64,000 nucleotides of DNA, taken from the NCBI GenBank assembly GCA_014338405.1, contig JTDE01000158.1, positions 58,558-122,557 of the forward strand, given 5' to 3'. Under the pieces are notes generated by a model that was not told the origin of the DNA, did no database searches, and saw only the letters and a list, made by a program, of their open reading frames with translations. Positions within the stretch are counted from its first letter, which is position 1; every line of letters begins with the position of its first letter. The position numbers and the translations under genes were made by a program. Origin of the DNA: Paragonimus skrjabini miyazakii. Lineage: Eukaryota > Platyhelminthes > Trematoda > Plagiorchiida > Troglotrematidae. This document shows, in pieces, positions 10,400 to 21,259 of the stretch.

Positions 10400-12820
10400 A
10401 AAGCAGTGATCATTTTCAAAAGAGCTTCAACGTAATTCTGTGACAGATGAAATCACAAACAAGTATAGGACAATGACTCAACAGAAGATAGTCAGGTTAA
10501 ATGCGACTGAACAACAGGATGATGTACGCGCGCTCCTATATAACACTACAACAATTTCGTCATCCTGATTAGCAAACATGCAAAGAAAAAGAGTCGCGAA
10601 ATTGGCAAGTTCTATCCTTGTACGTGTGTCCATATTTCCAAAAGGAAACTGTCGTACTGTACTGGAAAGAAATACGTTTACGGAGGAAAAATAGAAATGC
10701 ACTGTTGCAAGAAATTCTAAGTTGAAAGGTTTTGTGACTTTATCAAGTCAGTGGATAAACATATGCTGATGAAGGTTAACGCATCGTGACAAAACCGTTG
10801 CAACGGTTATTTTTGACTAAATTTGTCAGTATAATGATGTGGCTGTATGGGTCCAACTTACCCTTCCCTCAATTTGTTGCTGATCAAACTAGCTAGAATT
10901 GATTCATTACGAAAGTACCATTTTGGTTTACTGTCCATCATTTTAAAATCGACCGCAACAAAGTTATGCAATTAACATGCTTCGGGAAGAACAGATCGTT
11001 CACTAATTTTCTGACTCACAAATTATGTCTTCACCGGGCTTCAAACAAGCATTCTGCAGGCGACAACACCTATGTTGTTCCCTTTTCGATCCACAGCTCA
11101 CATCGATTCAATGTGTGATCTGAAGACTAATATTGCTCTATGTCTTTCGAACCAGTAGTTCCAGAAGATTCTCAGTCACACTGGAATTCGGACTACAAAC
11201 TTGCCACAGCGAAAACTTAATAGCTTAAAACTGTAGCCATGCTCTTTCAACGTTCAAAGTGCGAACGGCTGCCTTATGCGTTAAAATAGTGATGTTTATG
11301 TGTTGCTTTAAACAGTGGTAGATGGAAAGAAACGTCCTTAGAACAGCGACATAAGCTGTCACTAATTGAATGTAATCTAAATTTATCAATTTATTTGAAA
11401 ATGACCTAATAAAATCGGACCATGAACGATCACTGTTGGTTTATTCTCAAGGTTCGTGTAGTTGGCAGCCCTGGTCGACCATATTGTCCAAAATATTAAA
11501 AAAATTCATTGAATATAATAGGGCGTTACTAATATGCTCAAAATAAATTAAGTTTGCTTCACCTCCAGCATCGTTGGATTTAGCTCTGCCTGAGTGAGAC
11601 AACCTACTTCTTTATTCCATAAAAATATGACAGTATTCTCATTTGTCCTCTTGCAGTTCTAACAGAAACTGTCACCTTATGTGTCCATTTTATTTCAGTG
11701 AGATTTTAGATTCTACTGATTGCTAATCGGGCAACTGAGCGATTGTCTTATTTTGAAACAACATGCGAAATTTTACTTTGTTATCGTTCTAGCTTAGTTT
11801 TTCTCACTGTATATGATAGTACGGCACACTGCAAACAGCGTATTACCGAGTCTATCGGTCGTTGGCCAGTAAGCGTTTGCGTATGTACAATCAATCATAT
11901 CAAGTTACTCTATTAGGCATGACGGGAAACTTGAATGTAGGCGATCAATTTTGGTCTCGGTTGTACACATCACTGGTGTTAATTTTGGTCGATATTCTCA
12001 CGACAGTTAAATAATGCTAGTCACACAATGTTTGTGACAAGTATGGTTTTACTGTCACTAGAAAAATGCATGAATTACGGACAGTTCGACCATGAGAGAA
12101 CTGCTTTCCCTGTAATACTTTCAGAGGTATTACTGATGTTATCCGTGACGGCCACATGATTCGGCTCAAGCGGACACTCACTGCTTAGAACACAAGTGTT
12201 CGTTACCGCTGATGTTACACAAAAGTTCCTCCCCAAACAACCGTTTTGAACTCTGTTTTTACATCGTCAGATCGGTACCTTCTAGGATTTCTTTAAACAA
12301 AGACACGAGGTGAGACGTACATACATTGGTTATTGTAGAACAAATGTGCATATTCCAAGCGTACTCGCAAACATGGTTGCATGTCATGCTTCAACATACC
12401 GCATACCGTTTTGGTATGCGCCCGATTAAAATTAAAATCTTTGGCCTGAGAAGTATAGTCGATGGACCTCGGACAAGTAAATTAGAAAACCGTTAGGCAG
12501 ATCAATACTAGGCCAACTAAAAACGCAAGTACATTTTGTTTGCTTAGCGGTAAACTAATCAAACAGTGATTGTAGTTCAAGATCCTACAATATGTGTGTT
12601 GGTGACGTTACAACGTTGCTGACGTCAATTCCTAAGGTTTATTGTCAGCTCTTCGTCGAACGAATTTCATATCTATCAAAATGCCGTATAGTATCAGGTC
12701 AGGAGTTTGCATCTAGTTTAACTACTGACTGGTTCCTGATAAGTAAAGCCTCAACAAAGCCTCTTAGAAGAATGAGTCGCAGGTCTTGAATATGCCAAGG
12801 AAGGTTAGTTCACTTTCCCA
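10400..12820. other. No supported gene
   Basis: AT-rich sequence without a recognised repeat. A small hairpin (GCATACC/GGTATGC around 12400-12418) is present. The minus strand near 11020-11055 has an acceptor-like and donor-like pair around about 34 bases, too short to call. Confidence 0.4.
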
Positions 12821-12829
12821 AAGAGGCTC

Positions 12830-13042
12830 ATGACAGAGAACTATAAATGCAAAAAGCGCGTGAGGGGATCTTTTGAAGTACAGCAAAACGAGAAAAACAG
12901 TTATGACAGACGTCAAGTAGCTAGTCTTTCAGGTGGTATATTAAGTCATCAGCAACTGAAGATCACAGAATTGAATGAAGAGAGTGGTAAAATACTCACC
13001 ACGGGTCTATATGAAGTTTGCATCCATGTAGAACTAGCTTAG
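12830..13042 (+). CDS. Low-confidence open frame
   Basis: Seventy codons from ATG to TAG, rich in charged and polar residues (for example MTENYKCKKRVRG at the start and LKITELNEESGK later). No domain is recognisable, and no clear donor or polyadenylation signal was seen. Another protein-like frame ends 40 bases upstream (12592-12789). Either could be an exon or chance. Confidence 0.18.
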   Translation: MTENYKCKKRVRGSFEVQQNEKNSYDRRQVASLSGGILSHQQLKITELNEESGKILTTGLYEVCIHVELA

Positions 13043-13049
13043 CTGAGAC

Positions 13050-15450
13050 GAGTGAGTTAAAAACATGATATTTGAAATGTAAAAATCAGTCCTTACAAAC
13101 AGGGTAGTATTTACGAGACGAATCTGATGCTGTCTAAAAATTGGAACCTCGAGAACTGATATACAGTTTGCACTAATGTGCGTAATTCAAGTAAGATCCG
13201 GTTACGTTCACAAGCTTTACGTGATTCGATTGCATCACAGTATGAAAACCGTAGACGTTCACTTAGTGATTTATTTGCGTGTCTGTTTGTTGCAAAGTAA
13301 ACATTGCTACCTTTTTTCTGCAATACTGTAATGCACGCTAAGTAAAATGAGTAATCCAAGGCTGGTTGCATTTCTTGACGAACAAAAACAAGGCAATCTC
13401 AGCAAGGAACTTATCTGTTTTCATCGAGTTAAACATGGAACGCTAGTAAACCACTAGAAACAATAATCAGATTTGCCTGTTATAATGCTGCGTTTAATTT
13501 TCAGAGTGGCTTCAGTAATTTGCTAACACATGATAAATCAAATTCAATATTGCTTTGATCCTGTAAGTCATACGCTCTCGTCTGCTTATAGTAATATTTT
13601 ATGGTGCCATGGTGAGAAACATTCATGCATACACACAAATAAATCAGTCCAAAACAATACTGGAAAATTAATCCTTGCGCTAATCAGAAACCGGTTAGCT
13701 GAATAGATATTTTGGTGATATTTATGAGACATGAATTGACCTTTGTGTTTATAGCTGCAATAATTTTGGTAGTAAGTATACGTATGCACTCCGGTCATGA
13801 AGCCTCAAAATAATTTTCGAAACCCCCGGAAGAGCAATAAATTGGCACTCTCATAAAATTCCCAGTAAGCTGTTAAGTAGGCACATGTACCGGACGATCG
13901 CAGAGTGCTTATTGCATCAGTGACTTGTGAACTCGCTTGACAATAAACTGACTGATAACTTTGATAAACTGAACTAATTCTCTCAGTGTAGAGTGCAGAT
14001 TCTGATGGACAATTTTGGGACACTCAGAGCTTTTGAATCATTGGCTGGAAGCTGTTTTTGGCACAGCTACATGCCCAAGCCACTGCTAGTTTGCATCTCC
14101 AAGCTAACCGACTGTTCGGATTAATGTTACCATAGTTTATCATATTCCACCCTGATAACATGACGCCTATAGCTTGCACAGTTGTTTCAAGGTAACTGGT
14201 AGCCGTATCCTCCTCACTGCGTGGTGAAGAACAAGCCTGGTTCAACAAACTGTTTCAAGCACCCCAATAAATGTGATACCAGCGTTTGTCCAATAAAGGC
14301 TTACGCAACCTATCCACTTATATTGTAACGTGTTCTGCCTTCCCAACTCGCATTCCACTGATACCAGCCTACCCAAAGGTCTTTCACATTACCAGCGAGT
14401 AGCGTTATGGATGCACTGTGTACTTTCTGTGGAAGATTGTTTAGTTAATAGTAGGGCAACCCTAACTCTGTCGGGAGTAATTTCAGACTGGATATACGTG
14501 ATGGTAACCTTGGTGTGTGTTCTCGAGGTTTGTCTGTGCTTTACCCAAGCGCTAAGGTAGGACATTACAAATACCGTGTTAACCAGGATACAGTCAGGCT
14601 GCGTTGTGTGACCGTGGGCGATCAAGAATGCTGTTGTGTTCTATCTGCTCCACGTTTCTCTCAGCATGGGCAACATAATACAGGACTTGGCAGTAAGGTT
14701 TAGTGGCTAGCAATCCAGCACAAACTGGACTACCATTTTATATTTTACAGTCAGATACTTATAACAACATAACCTGAACAAAGTCGTTGAATGAAAGGGT
14801 GCCGTTTATCCACAGCTGTTTACACCAGACTAGCGGTTTTGAAATAAAAACATTGTGAGTAAAAGGAACATCGAAAGGTCTGGGTACGTGGTCAATCTGT
14901 TAGATATCTTCAGTTACCATAGTTTGAATAGAGGTTCCTTGAAGGAATGATGTTGCAGTTCAAGTGGTCGTTGTCTAGGACTCAGACATGTAGCCCAGCT
15001 TGATGAAGAGCTACATCCACAAGGAATCCAGATGAATCGACAGTACCTAAACTATGATGACCAACATGTGGCAATGAGAATTGTAATAGAGCAGTTGATT
15101 CTTGAAAACTTGTTTTAGCTAAAATCAGTTGTGGATTACGATAGCCAATATTGTGAACACAAGCGCCGTTTATTCATATATCTGCATAGGTGTTCGAACG
15201 AAGACAGTGGTTTACTGAAGTGAGTGTATGTTGGGTAGTGAGAATGAACATCGTCCATGCACATAAACTACGTTGGTGTTTCTGAACTAACAAGACGGCC
15301 ATGGCCCTACATTACTTAGACCTCCGTCGAGATTTAGCTGACAAACGTGGAAGATAGTTACCAAGCCCATGATTATTAAACATATGGGACATGCGGAACT
15401 GATCATTTTGATGCCATTGGATGTGATGAGCAAATATAAACATCTTATGG
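13050..15450. other. No supported gene
   Basis: Several overlapping 60-78 codon frames on both strands cover 13111-14703, none with a recognisable domain. At 13724-13771 an ATG plus 16 mostly hydrophobic codons runs into a GTAAGT donor, which resembles a signal-peptide first exon but has no further support. Confidence 0.35.
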
Positions 15451-15828
15451 TATATCAGCCAAAATACAAGGAAAACCAAGAAAACACCGAAACATTTAAG
15501 GTAGTCTTGGTGCGTATCCACTGTGAGAGCATATAAGTTTTCGCATGCACAAACTCAAAGGCTGGATACGACTCGGGGTATTTGACGCAAAGGTTAGTGT
15601 TGGATAATCTCATTTTTACCGTTCGAAACTGCCTCTTTCTTCGAAAAAATAATTTTTCAATTAGAATGAACAGAAATTCCCAAAACACTCCGGAGGTAAC
15701 CTTCGCTATGTTCACACATGGACGATCTTTATTCCTCTTTATTCACTGGTGGCTTAGCTACCTCAACTACTATTTTTCTAATTGTCGTTCAGTCTTCTGA
15801 TTCCAGAAGGTTTACAGACTACTATGGA

Positions 15829-16149
15829 CTATAGAAATACCCTGTTTTTTCTCCCTCTGGCGCACGTTCTGAAATGGGGGAGGTGGCTTTTCGCACTCAT
15901 CTTTTGATTTGATTTTGGAACTGTCTGTGGGGACATTCGCGTTATTCCCGGAACAATACTATCCGTTTTCTTTAATGCATGGGAGATAATTCGATTTCCT
16001 TCAAGCACTTCACTATTCTGCGGACCATCCAGTCTATTTTTTCGGGGGTTCACAACAGCCAACTGCATGAATTGGGGATTAAACATCACGTTCCTTGTCC
16101 AGCGAAAGTCAGTGAAAGGCATGTCAGCTTGACAGGTTTTCCAAAGCAT
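15829..16149 (-). CDS. Candidate exon, basic 106-residue segment
   Basis: A 106-codon minus-strand frame ends in TAG and is longer than most frames outside repeats. Composition is strongly protein-like and basic, with a PRKNR patch, an FRWTRN stretch near residue 14 and a lysine/arginine-rich C-terminus (ARGRKNRVF). An excellent acceptor (TTTCTTTTTCCAG) lies just upstream, but an in-frame TAA falls between it and the ATG, so the true exon start is unclear. It lies downstream of the SWIM-like frame at 16503-16721 on the same strand. An RW motif after a SWIM finger is seen in MULE/ZSWIM-type proteins, so both may belong to one gene or pseudogene. That link is inferred. Confidence 0.35.
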   Translation of the reverse strand: MLWKTCQADMPFTDFRWTRNVMFNPQFMQLAVVNPRKNRLDGPQNSEVLEGNRIISHALKKTDSIVPGITRMSPQTVPKSNQKMSAKSHLPHFRTCARGRKNRVFL

Positions 16150-16502
16150 TTAGTGTAAGCTTACACTGGAAAAAGAAATTACTTCGAAGTGAAAACGGAT
16201 CTGTCATCGGACCTCCGGTAAATGAGGTTGATCCCTCTGTCTACTCTGCGTTGGACACGTTGACCAACATGAAAATTCATATATCTTTACGAATGAGTCT
16301 AATTCTCGAAAGTGTCCTCCATGTCTCATATGCTCATTTAGGCGGGCGATCAGTTAAAGGTTAATATGCATTTAGAACAACATCAATGGAGACCAAGTAA
16401 ATAATTTAGGTTCTCCCGGAACGGTTGAAAACAAGGTTCCCCGCTCAACTTGGTGAGCAAGTGACGACCAATTGGCCTGGCTACAATTTTGGATTTCAAC
16501 TT

Positions 16503-16721
16503 TTATCCATAAATTTTCATTGCTGTTTGAAATAGCTTAAAATACATTGTGGCGACCACATGTTGACAGCTGGCCGTTTGCGGACAATAGCACCTCATAG
16601 ACACGTTTTCGTTGGCTAGAATGACACCAATAGAATCAATCAGGGATGTCCTGATTATCATGGTGTCATTGGCATGGCAACTGTCGAACAAGTGGGCCAT
16701 CTGCGACTCATGCGCAGCCAA
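16503..16721 (-). CDS. Candidate SWIM-type zinc finger exon
   Basis: The minus-strand frame contains MRCYCPQTASCQHVVATM at about residues 42-59, a CxCx5CxH arrangement followed by hydrophobic residues. SWIM zinc fingers use CxC-xn-CxH and usually follow a beta-strand segment like the IGVILANENVSM seen just before. The spacer of five is slightly shorter than usual. SWIM fingers occur in MULE transposases and ZSWIM-family host proteins. No transposase core could be read upstream, where minus-strand frames at 17065-17286, 17337-17576 and 17638-17877 are unrecognised. A chance motif cannot be excluded. Confidence 0.35.
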   Translation of the reverse strand: MAAHESQMAHLFDSCHANDTMIIRTSLIDSIGVILANENVSMRCYCPQTASCQHVVATMYFKLFQTAMKIYG

Positions 16722-17599
16722 AAATAGCCAAAAGCCAAGGAAATAGCATGTGCCTATCTCACCTTTCTTAATGAATTAGCATGCGTGTTGCCACCTATGA
16801 CAGTGTTTGTAATCCGAAATAGAACGAAGTCGTGAGTGTTTGCACCGCCCTTGGTTATCTTTCTTTTACTTCGTTCAGGTTGGCGCTTGGTCTGAGCTAG
16901 TACAGCGCTTGCTATTAGTCCTACAGTTTCACTTAGTGCACACTCGCACTCCCTGCTAAATTTAGACAGAAGTCACATGGAGTTCTGTTTGCAATGTAAC
17001 ACGCTGGCCGGCTCACGGGATCATTGAATACTGGATGTCACGTGTATCTCACAGCTTCATCTGACTAAACACCACTAACCCGGCACAAATTCACTGCTCT
17101 CCCATCTTTTAGCAACGGATTCCTCGTTATCTGGCCGATAGTAGTCTTCTTCTGCAATCGATTGCTAATCCATAATAGAAGGCAGTTGGCTGTCTTAACT
17201 AACACCAGGTTATACAAAAGACATGTCCCCAAAGTAGGTGACAGAGCTTCCTGCTGATCTAGTTGCATAATTTTCCAAACGTTCAAAGCAGGTTGCTCAA
17301 GTTATGTTGGGAGGGCACAGTAAGGGTTTGTGTCAATCAAGTAAAGAAACACTGGTGTTTACCAAACTCTCCTTCTGGCTGTGACTTCCGTCGCGAGCAG
17401 CAAATGAAGCAAGTACCTGGTGTGTGTCGGAAAACAAGATCGAGGGGTCCCCAAGTAAAGAGTTGATTGGCAAAAGAGACAAACCGGTTTGATGCGGTAG
17501 AATGTGATATGGGAGTAAAAACGGCAGTCCATATCTCGGTTAATGAGTTACGATGAGATGGTAAAATGACATTCACAACTAATATACATTTATAAGTTT

Positions 17600-18080
17600 A
17601 CATTTGAGGGGGGCAGAATACTTCCCGGTTGCCTAGGTCAAATAATGAGATCACTTCGATGGTCCTCAAACGAAACATTTGGCTCAAAACACCTAACCCA
17701 CAAGGGCCAATCACGCAGGTCGCAGTTCACTGAGGACCAGTAAGCAGCAGTTGCTACGGTTAATACGCCCTTTGAACGGAGTTCATAAACCAAGGAAGTC
17801 CTGTGCGCCCTGTTGGAGGTTTTGCCGGAAGTAGCGCGGCAGTTCGAAGGCAGGTCTGATTTGCTAGAACCATGCATCTAGGGAGCCGAATACTGACAGG
17901 CCGTTGCCGGGGTCCGGTGATCAAACTAGTTTTAACGTCATGCAAGGTATCCGGTATACCGTGCGTACCATTTGGAGCCGGTGCTCACCAAAGTGATCCG
18001 TACGCCTTTCTCGGGGGTCGTCCATGATTTTCGGAGACTAGAAATGTCCGTACTCTAGAAATACAGCATGTCATTCGAGG
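17600..18080. other. Locally GC-richer block, unclassified
   Basis: This stretch is visibly richer in G+C and CpG than its surroundings (for example TTGCCGGGGTCCGG near 17903 and TCGGGGGTCGTCC near 18012). It contains two overlapping minus-strand frames (17638-17877 and 17760-17945). The compositional change suggests an old retroelement or a small island, but no homologous copy exists elsewhere in the window. Confidence 0.3.
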
Positions 18081-18089
18081 CCCATGTGA

Positions 18090-20098
18090 TACAGTTTGGG
18101 TATCGAAAACCGTTTTCGCCCAATCGTAGTACTATCAAAGAACGTATGACTCAGCAAATACTTGTGTTTTTATGGAGATTATTCAAACAAACTTGCATTG
18201 GTGCAGTCATATTACTTTTCATTCTAATCAAGGTGCTACTTACGAATATGTCGCTGGAAGGTGATACAGTATGGTTCTGTTTTATAACGAAGGCTGGTTT
18301 ATGTCTTAAGTAGAGCATTGTATAAAAAGATATAAAACAAGAAGAAATTAGGTTCTGAAGCTGATCACGAAGAGAGACAACAGACAGTAGTACTTGCACA
18401 AACAAATGCTATATCAATGTCCAGGAGGCTCATATCAGGGAGGTTGGAAGTCTGCTGCAAATTCTAACGGTTTTGTCGAGCGAAGCATCACCAAAAATAA
18501 ATTGTAATAAGTCAGGGAGGAGATCCTAAATAGGATCACTGCATTCAGGCTTGACCATAAGCCTGGTCTCACATTTGCTTGCCGGCATCGAATGGGTTTC
18601 CACTCAAAGAAACCAGTTTTGCTTACAAACTGCAATCATCACACGTTTATGATATTCTAATCTGACTGAACTGGGTGGGACAAGATCCGGAGGTTCTCTG
18701 CACAGGGCACACAGTTGATTACCAAAGCTTTACTTTGACACTGTAATATCGGAAATGAACCAATCTAAATAAATGTTGAGTACACGATATCATGGTAGTT
18801 AAAACCATACAAAACCAACTCAGTCTAAGATTGTCTGCGGAAACCTTCAACAGCCTGTCTACATTGTGGCTGATTGCACCGTTTACGCTTATGTCCCTCA
18901 ATAAAATTTAATTCTTACCTGACCTACGTCAGTCGGAACTGTATGGAACTAAATTACATCAAACCTATCCGTAAACACGATTTCAAAAAAGTGTATGTAA
19001 ATTCGCACCGCTCATTCCACTTACGTGCACACCTCTATACAAGACGAGTTGTTCACAACGAATCCATTGTGTCGTTCAACAATAGCAAGAATACGGCCAG
19101 TCTCCGGCTGAATAGGTCGCCAAAATGATGCTCAGTCTTCAGGACCCGGTCGATGGCCCTAAATCTAGCAGGCTAATAAATGGGCTCAAGATGGTAATTG
19201 ACAGTTCATCGAATACAGCTGATAAGACCCCTTGAATTACCTTTATTGGTGTAAACTCATGTAGAACACAATCTTGCTCGCAACCAGGATAGATGGAAGT
19301 CCAGTGAACCAAAAGGCATAGTAGCTTAGAGGTTAGGACACGGCTGGGGTGTGATGAAAGCCCTGACTTTAATCGGCTTACTGCACCCAGTCATCAGCCA
19401 GCTAGATCAACGCCGAGGAAACATCAGTTATAGTGCTCGCTCGTGCAACTAGCAAAGAACACAAACAGGCAGACTGCAGAAATACATTCAACAGTCTTTC
19501 CAAATAATGCAGTATAATATATACGAGCTATTCAGTAAGCCCTGGTTGCCCTCCGGCATTTCGTTTGCGCTCACAGGGCCATTGCAAAATTTCAGTAACA
19601 CTACCTTCGACGAATTTAAGTTTGCATCCCTATCATTATCAGCCCCACACAGGAATGTATGAATGGAACACAGTTTCAAGCAATGTTTAATTCATTGTCA
19701 GACGAAGTTGTCAAATAAATACAAAGGGATTGAGCTGACACGGTTCCTTTTACTGAGCTTCTTAACGTGTGATCAGATGAGACTTTCACTAAGACTGATA
19801 TTATGATGTTTCATTCCCTATGTTTCACTGACCGCTTCTCCTTCACACTTAGTTGGTGTGATTGGTTAGCTCTCTTCGTAATTTACATGTAGTAAGTAGC
19901 TTGGATCGTCTACCACAAGCATGGCGTTAAAACCTCGTTCTTCTTCTTGAATATATATAAGATATAATGTCATAATACAAAAACTTGTCGAAAACGAGCG
20001 ACTCGAATTAAAAGGACCTACGTGGGAATACAACAATATGTTGAAAGCAACGTAATGCTAAAATTTAACTTACAAAAGAATAATCAATTCGAAAGGAT
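18090..20098. other. No supported gene; one possible tRNA-like fragment
   Basis: Mostly unique sequence. At 19317-19385 the plus strand has a tRNA-like A box (TAGCTTAGAGGTTAGG) and a weak, degenerate B box about 35 bases later (TGACTTTAATCGG). It may be an old SINE head but has no second copy here. Confidence 0.35.
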
Positions 20099-20220
20099 AA
20101 AACAAGATTACTGATGAGTAGTAGTGGATTTTGATTTTCATATAGATTGAAAATTACCCACAATTGATCGCAGCTGTCGCATTCCTGTAGACTTTCCAGT
20201 CGGCCCCTTTCGAAAATAAG

Positions 20221-20264
20221 CTCAAGACTCGAGTTTCGCTCTCATTAGAGCCCGTCAGTAGTGC
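20221..20264 (-). ncRNA. Hammerhead ribozyme in SINE S2, minus half
   Basis: Read on the minus strand: GCACTA, CTGACGG, a stem II GCTCT-AATG-AGAGC, an intact GAAA, CTCGAG and GTC, then TTGAGC where TAGTGC is expected. Stem II and GAAA are perfect. The last A of the CTGANGA box has become G and stem I keeps four of six pairs. It is therefore recognisable but probably inactive. Confidence 0.7.
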
Positions 20265-20522
20265 ATATCATCGCCACTGCCGGGATTTGAACCACGGGCT
20301 CACTGTTCATGAGGCGATCGTGTTTACCACTGCGTCATTGACCTCACGTTAGGCACGACCGAATTATCATATGTGAATACTCAACCGCTTTCGCTTGTGA
20401 GTAATGATCAGGTTGCCCGATCGCCTCGAAAGGAGACACAGTTACTGTCTGTTAACTCCAGTTGATTACCCCTCGACTAGTACTTCTCTCTCCGGTTCAA
20501 GTCCTGGCAGTGACTACGATAT

Positions 20523-20567
20523 GCACTACTGATGAGCTTTAATGATGGCAAAACTCGAGTCTAGTGC
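20523..20567 (+). ncRNA. Hammerhead ribozyme in SINE S2, plus half
   Basis: GCACTA (20523-20528) pairs perfectly with TAGTGC (20562-20567). The core CTGATGA is intact, and CTCGAG plus the GTC triplet are intact. The GAAA box has become AAAA. That changes the conserved G12, which acts in catalysis, so this copy should be dead. Stem II is weak (GCTTT with ATGGC). The minus half has the opposite pattern, with GAAA intact and CTGANGA hit. The family consensus therefore has all elements. Confidence 0.75.
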
Positions 20568-20661
20568 TTCTTTTTGAAGGGGGCCAAATGGAAAGTCTAT
20601 GGGAATGCGGCAGCTGTGATCAGTTGTGGGTAATGTTCATTCTATATAAAAACAAGATTAG

Positions 20662-20913
20662 TTAATAGAGACGATGAATGCATGCAGACATTTTGTTAGT
20701 TTGAATGCCATCCAATTTTTGTTTCACCATGAAAAATATAAGATAGTGAAATGTTTGTTTTGCGGTGATTGTTAGATAGTCTGATAGTTTACTTAATTTG
20801 AAAACCAAACGCGTAAACGAATTGACACGTGATGGTTTTGTTTTGTGCAATGCCGCAATTAAAAATAAGTAGTGCACTGCAAATTCACAAACATATTTCA
20901 CGCAACTCTCCAG
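20662..20913 (-). CDS. Candidate last exon of a two-exon minus-strand model
   Basis: The exon starts after a strong acceptor on the minus strand (TTTTCATTTACGTTATCTACTTCAG|CTG is the context; the AG is at 20915-20914). It reads 83 codons to a stop at 20662. It begins in phase 0, which matches the phase-0 end of the exon at 21159-21244, giving a 245-bp GT...AG intron. The translation is rich in hydrophobic and basic residues and I recognise no family. The stop lies immediately beside SINE S2. Confidence 0.35.
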   Translation of the reverse strand: MESCVKYVCEFAVHYLFLIAALHKTKPSRVNSFTRLVFKLSKLSDYLTITAKQTFHYLIFFMVKQKLDGIQTNKMSACIHRLY

Positions 20914-21158
20914 CTGAAGTAGATAACGTAAATGAAAATTCTTCTGTACATAAACACCTACTGAATGATGAGTCACCTGATGTTCTCTAGTGTACACTTG
21001 TTTGCTGAGGCATTTAACCTTTTGCGCACAACTAACTTCACCGGACCTTCAACTGTGTCAATTACTGCGCAAATGACTGTCACGTGACACTTCCTGATAG
21101 ACTGACTAGGGTTTTACCATACGATGTGAAGATGTACGAATTCCGCTCTTTCACTTAC

Positions 21159-21244
21159 GCTGCAACACAGTCTATCCATCACTCGGTACATATCCACTAA
21201 TTCTGGCAAACTCGGAATAGTATTGTCGTATTTTAATTCATTAG
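21159..21244 (-). CDS. Candidate internal exon of a two-exon minus-strand model
   Basis: This 86-base exon lies between an acceptor (GGACAG|CTAATG) and a consensus donor (TGCAGC|GTAAGTG) on the minus strand. It encodes ANELKYDNTIPSLPELVD followed by MYRVMDRLCCS, a very protein-like run. It ends in phase 0 and can be joined to 20662-20913. An upstream exon must supply one base of the first codon. The open frame around 21530-21610 is protein-like but its phase does not match. No family is recognised. This is the best spliced host-gene candidate in the window. Confidence 0.42.
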
Positions 21245-21259
21245 CTGTCCATTGAGAGC

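Larger units (their letters stand above)
20099..20660 (-). mobile_element. Inverted tRNA-hammerhead SINE S2 with 12-bp target-site duplication
   Basis: The direct repeat AAAACAAGATTA (20099-20110 and 20649-20660) bounds one insert. The left part (to about 20462) is a full SINE on the minus strand: 5' leader, tRNA-like region with a GGTTCAAATCC B box, hammerhead, then the 3' tail. The right part (about 20490-20648) is a second, 5'-truncated copy on the plus strand starting near the B box. The copies are head-to-head and share one target-site duplication, so the inverted unit was inserted as a single event. Copy S1 has the same architecture with a shorter inverted arm. Each half has its own hammerhead. 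Confidence 0.8.

Noticed and set aside
10764..10800. CTGATGAAGG near 10764 as a hammerhead core
   Set aside because: No GAAA box or stem I partner downstream.
20104..20120. CTGATGAGTAGTAG just inside SINE S2 as another hammerhead core
   Set aside because: No GAAA box or complementary stem follows within range.
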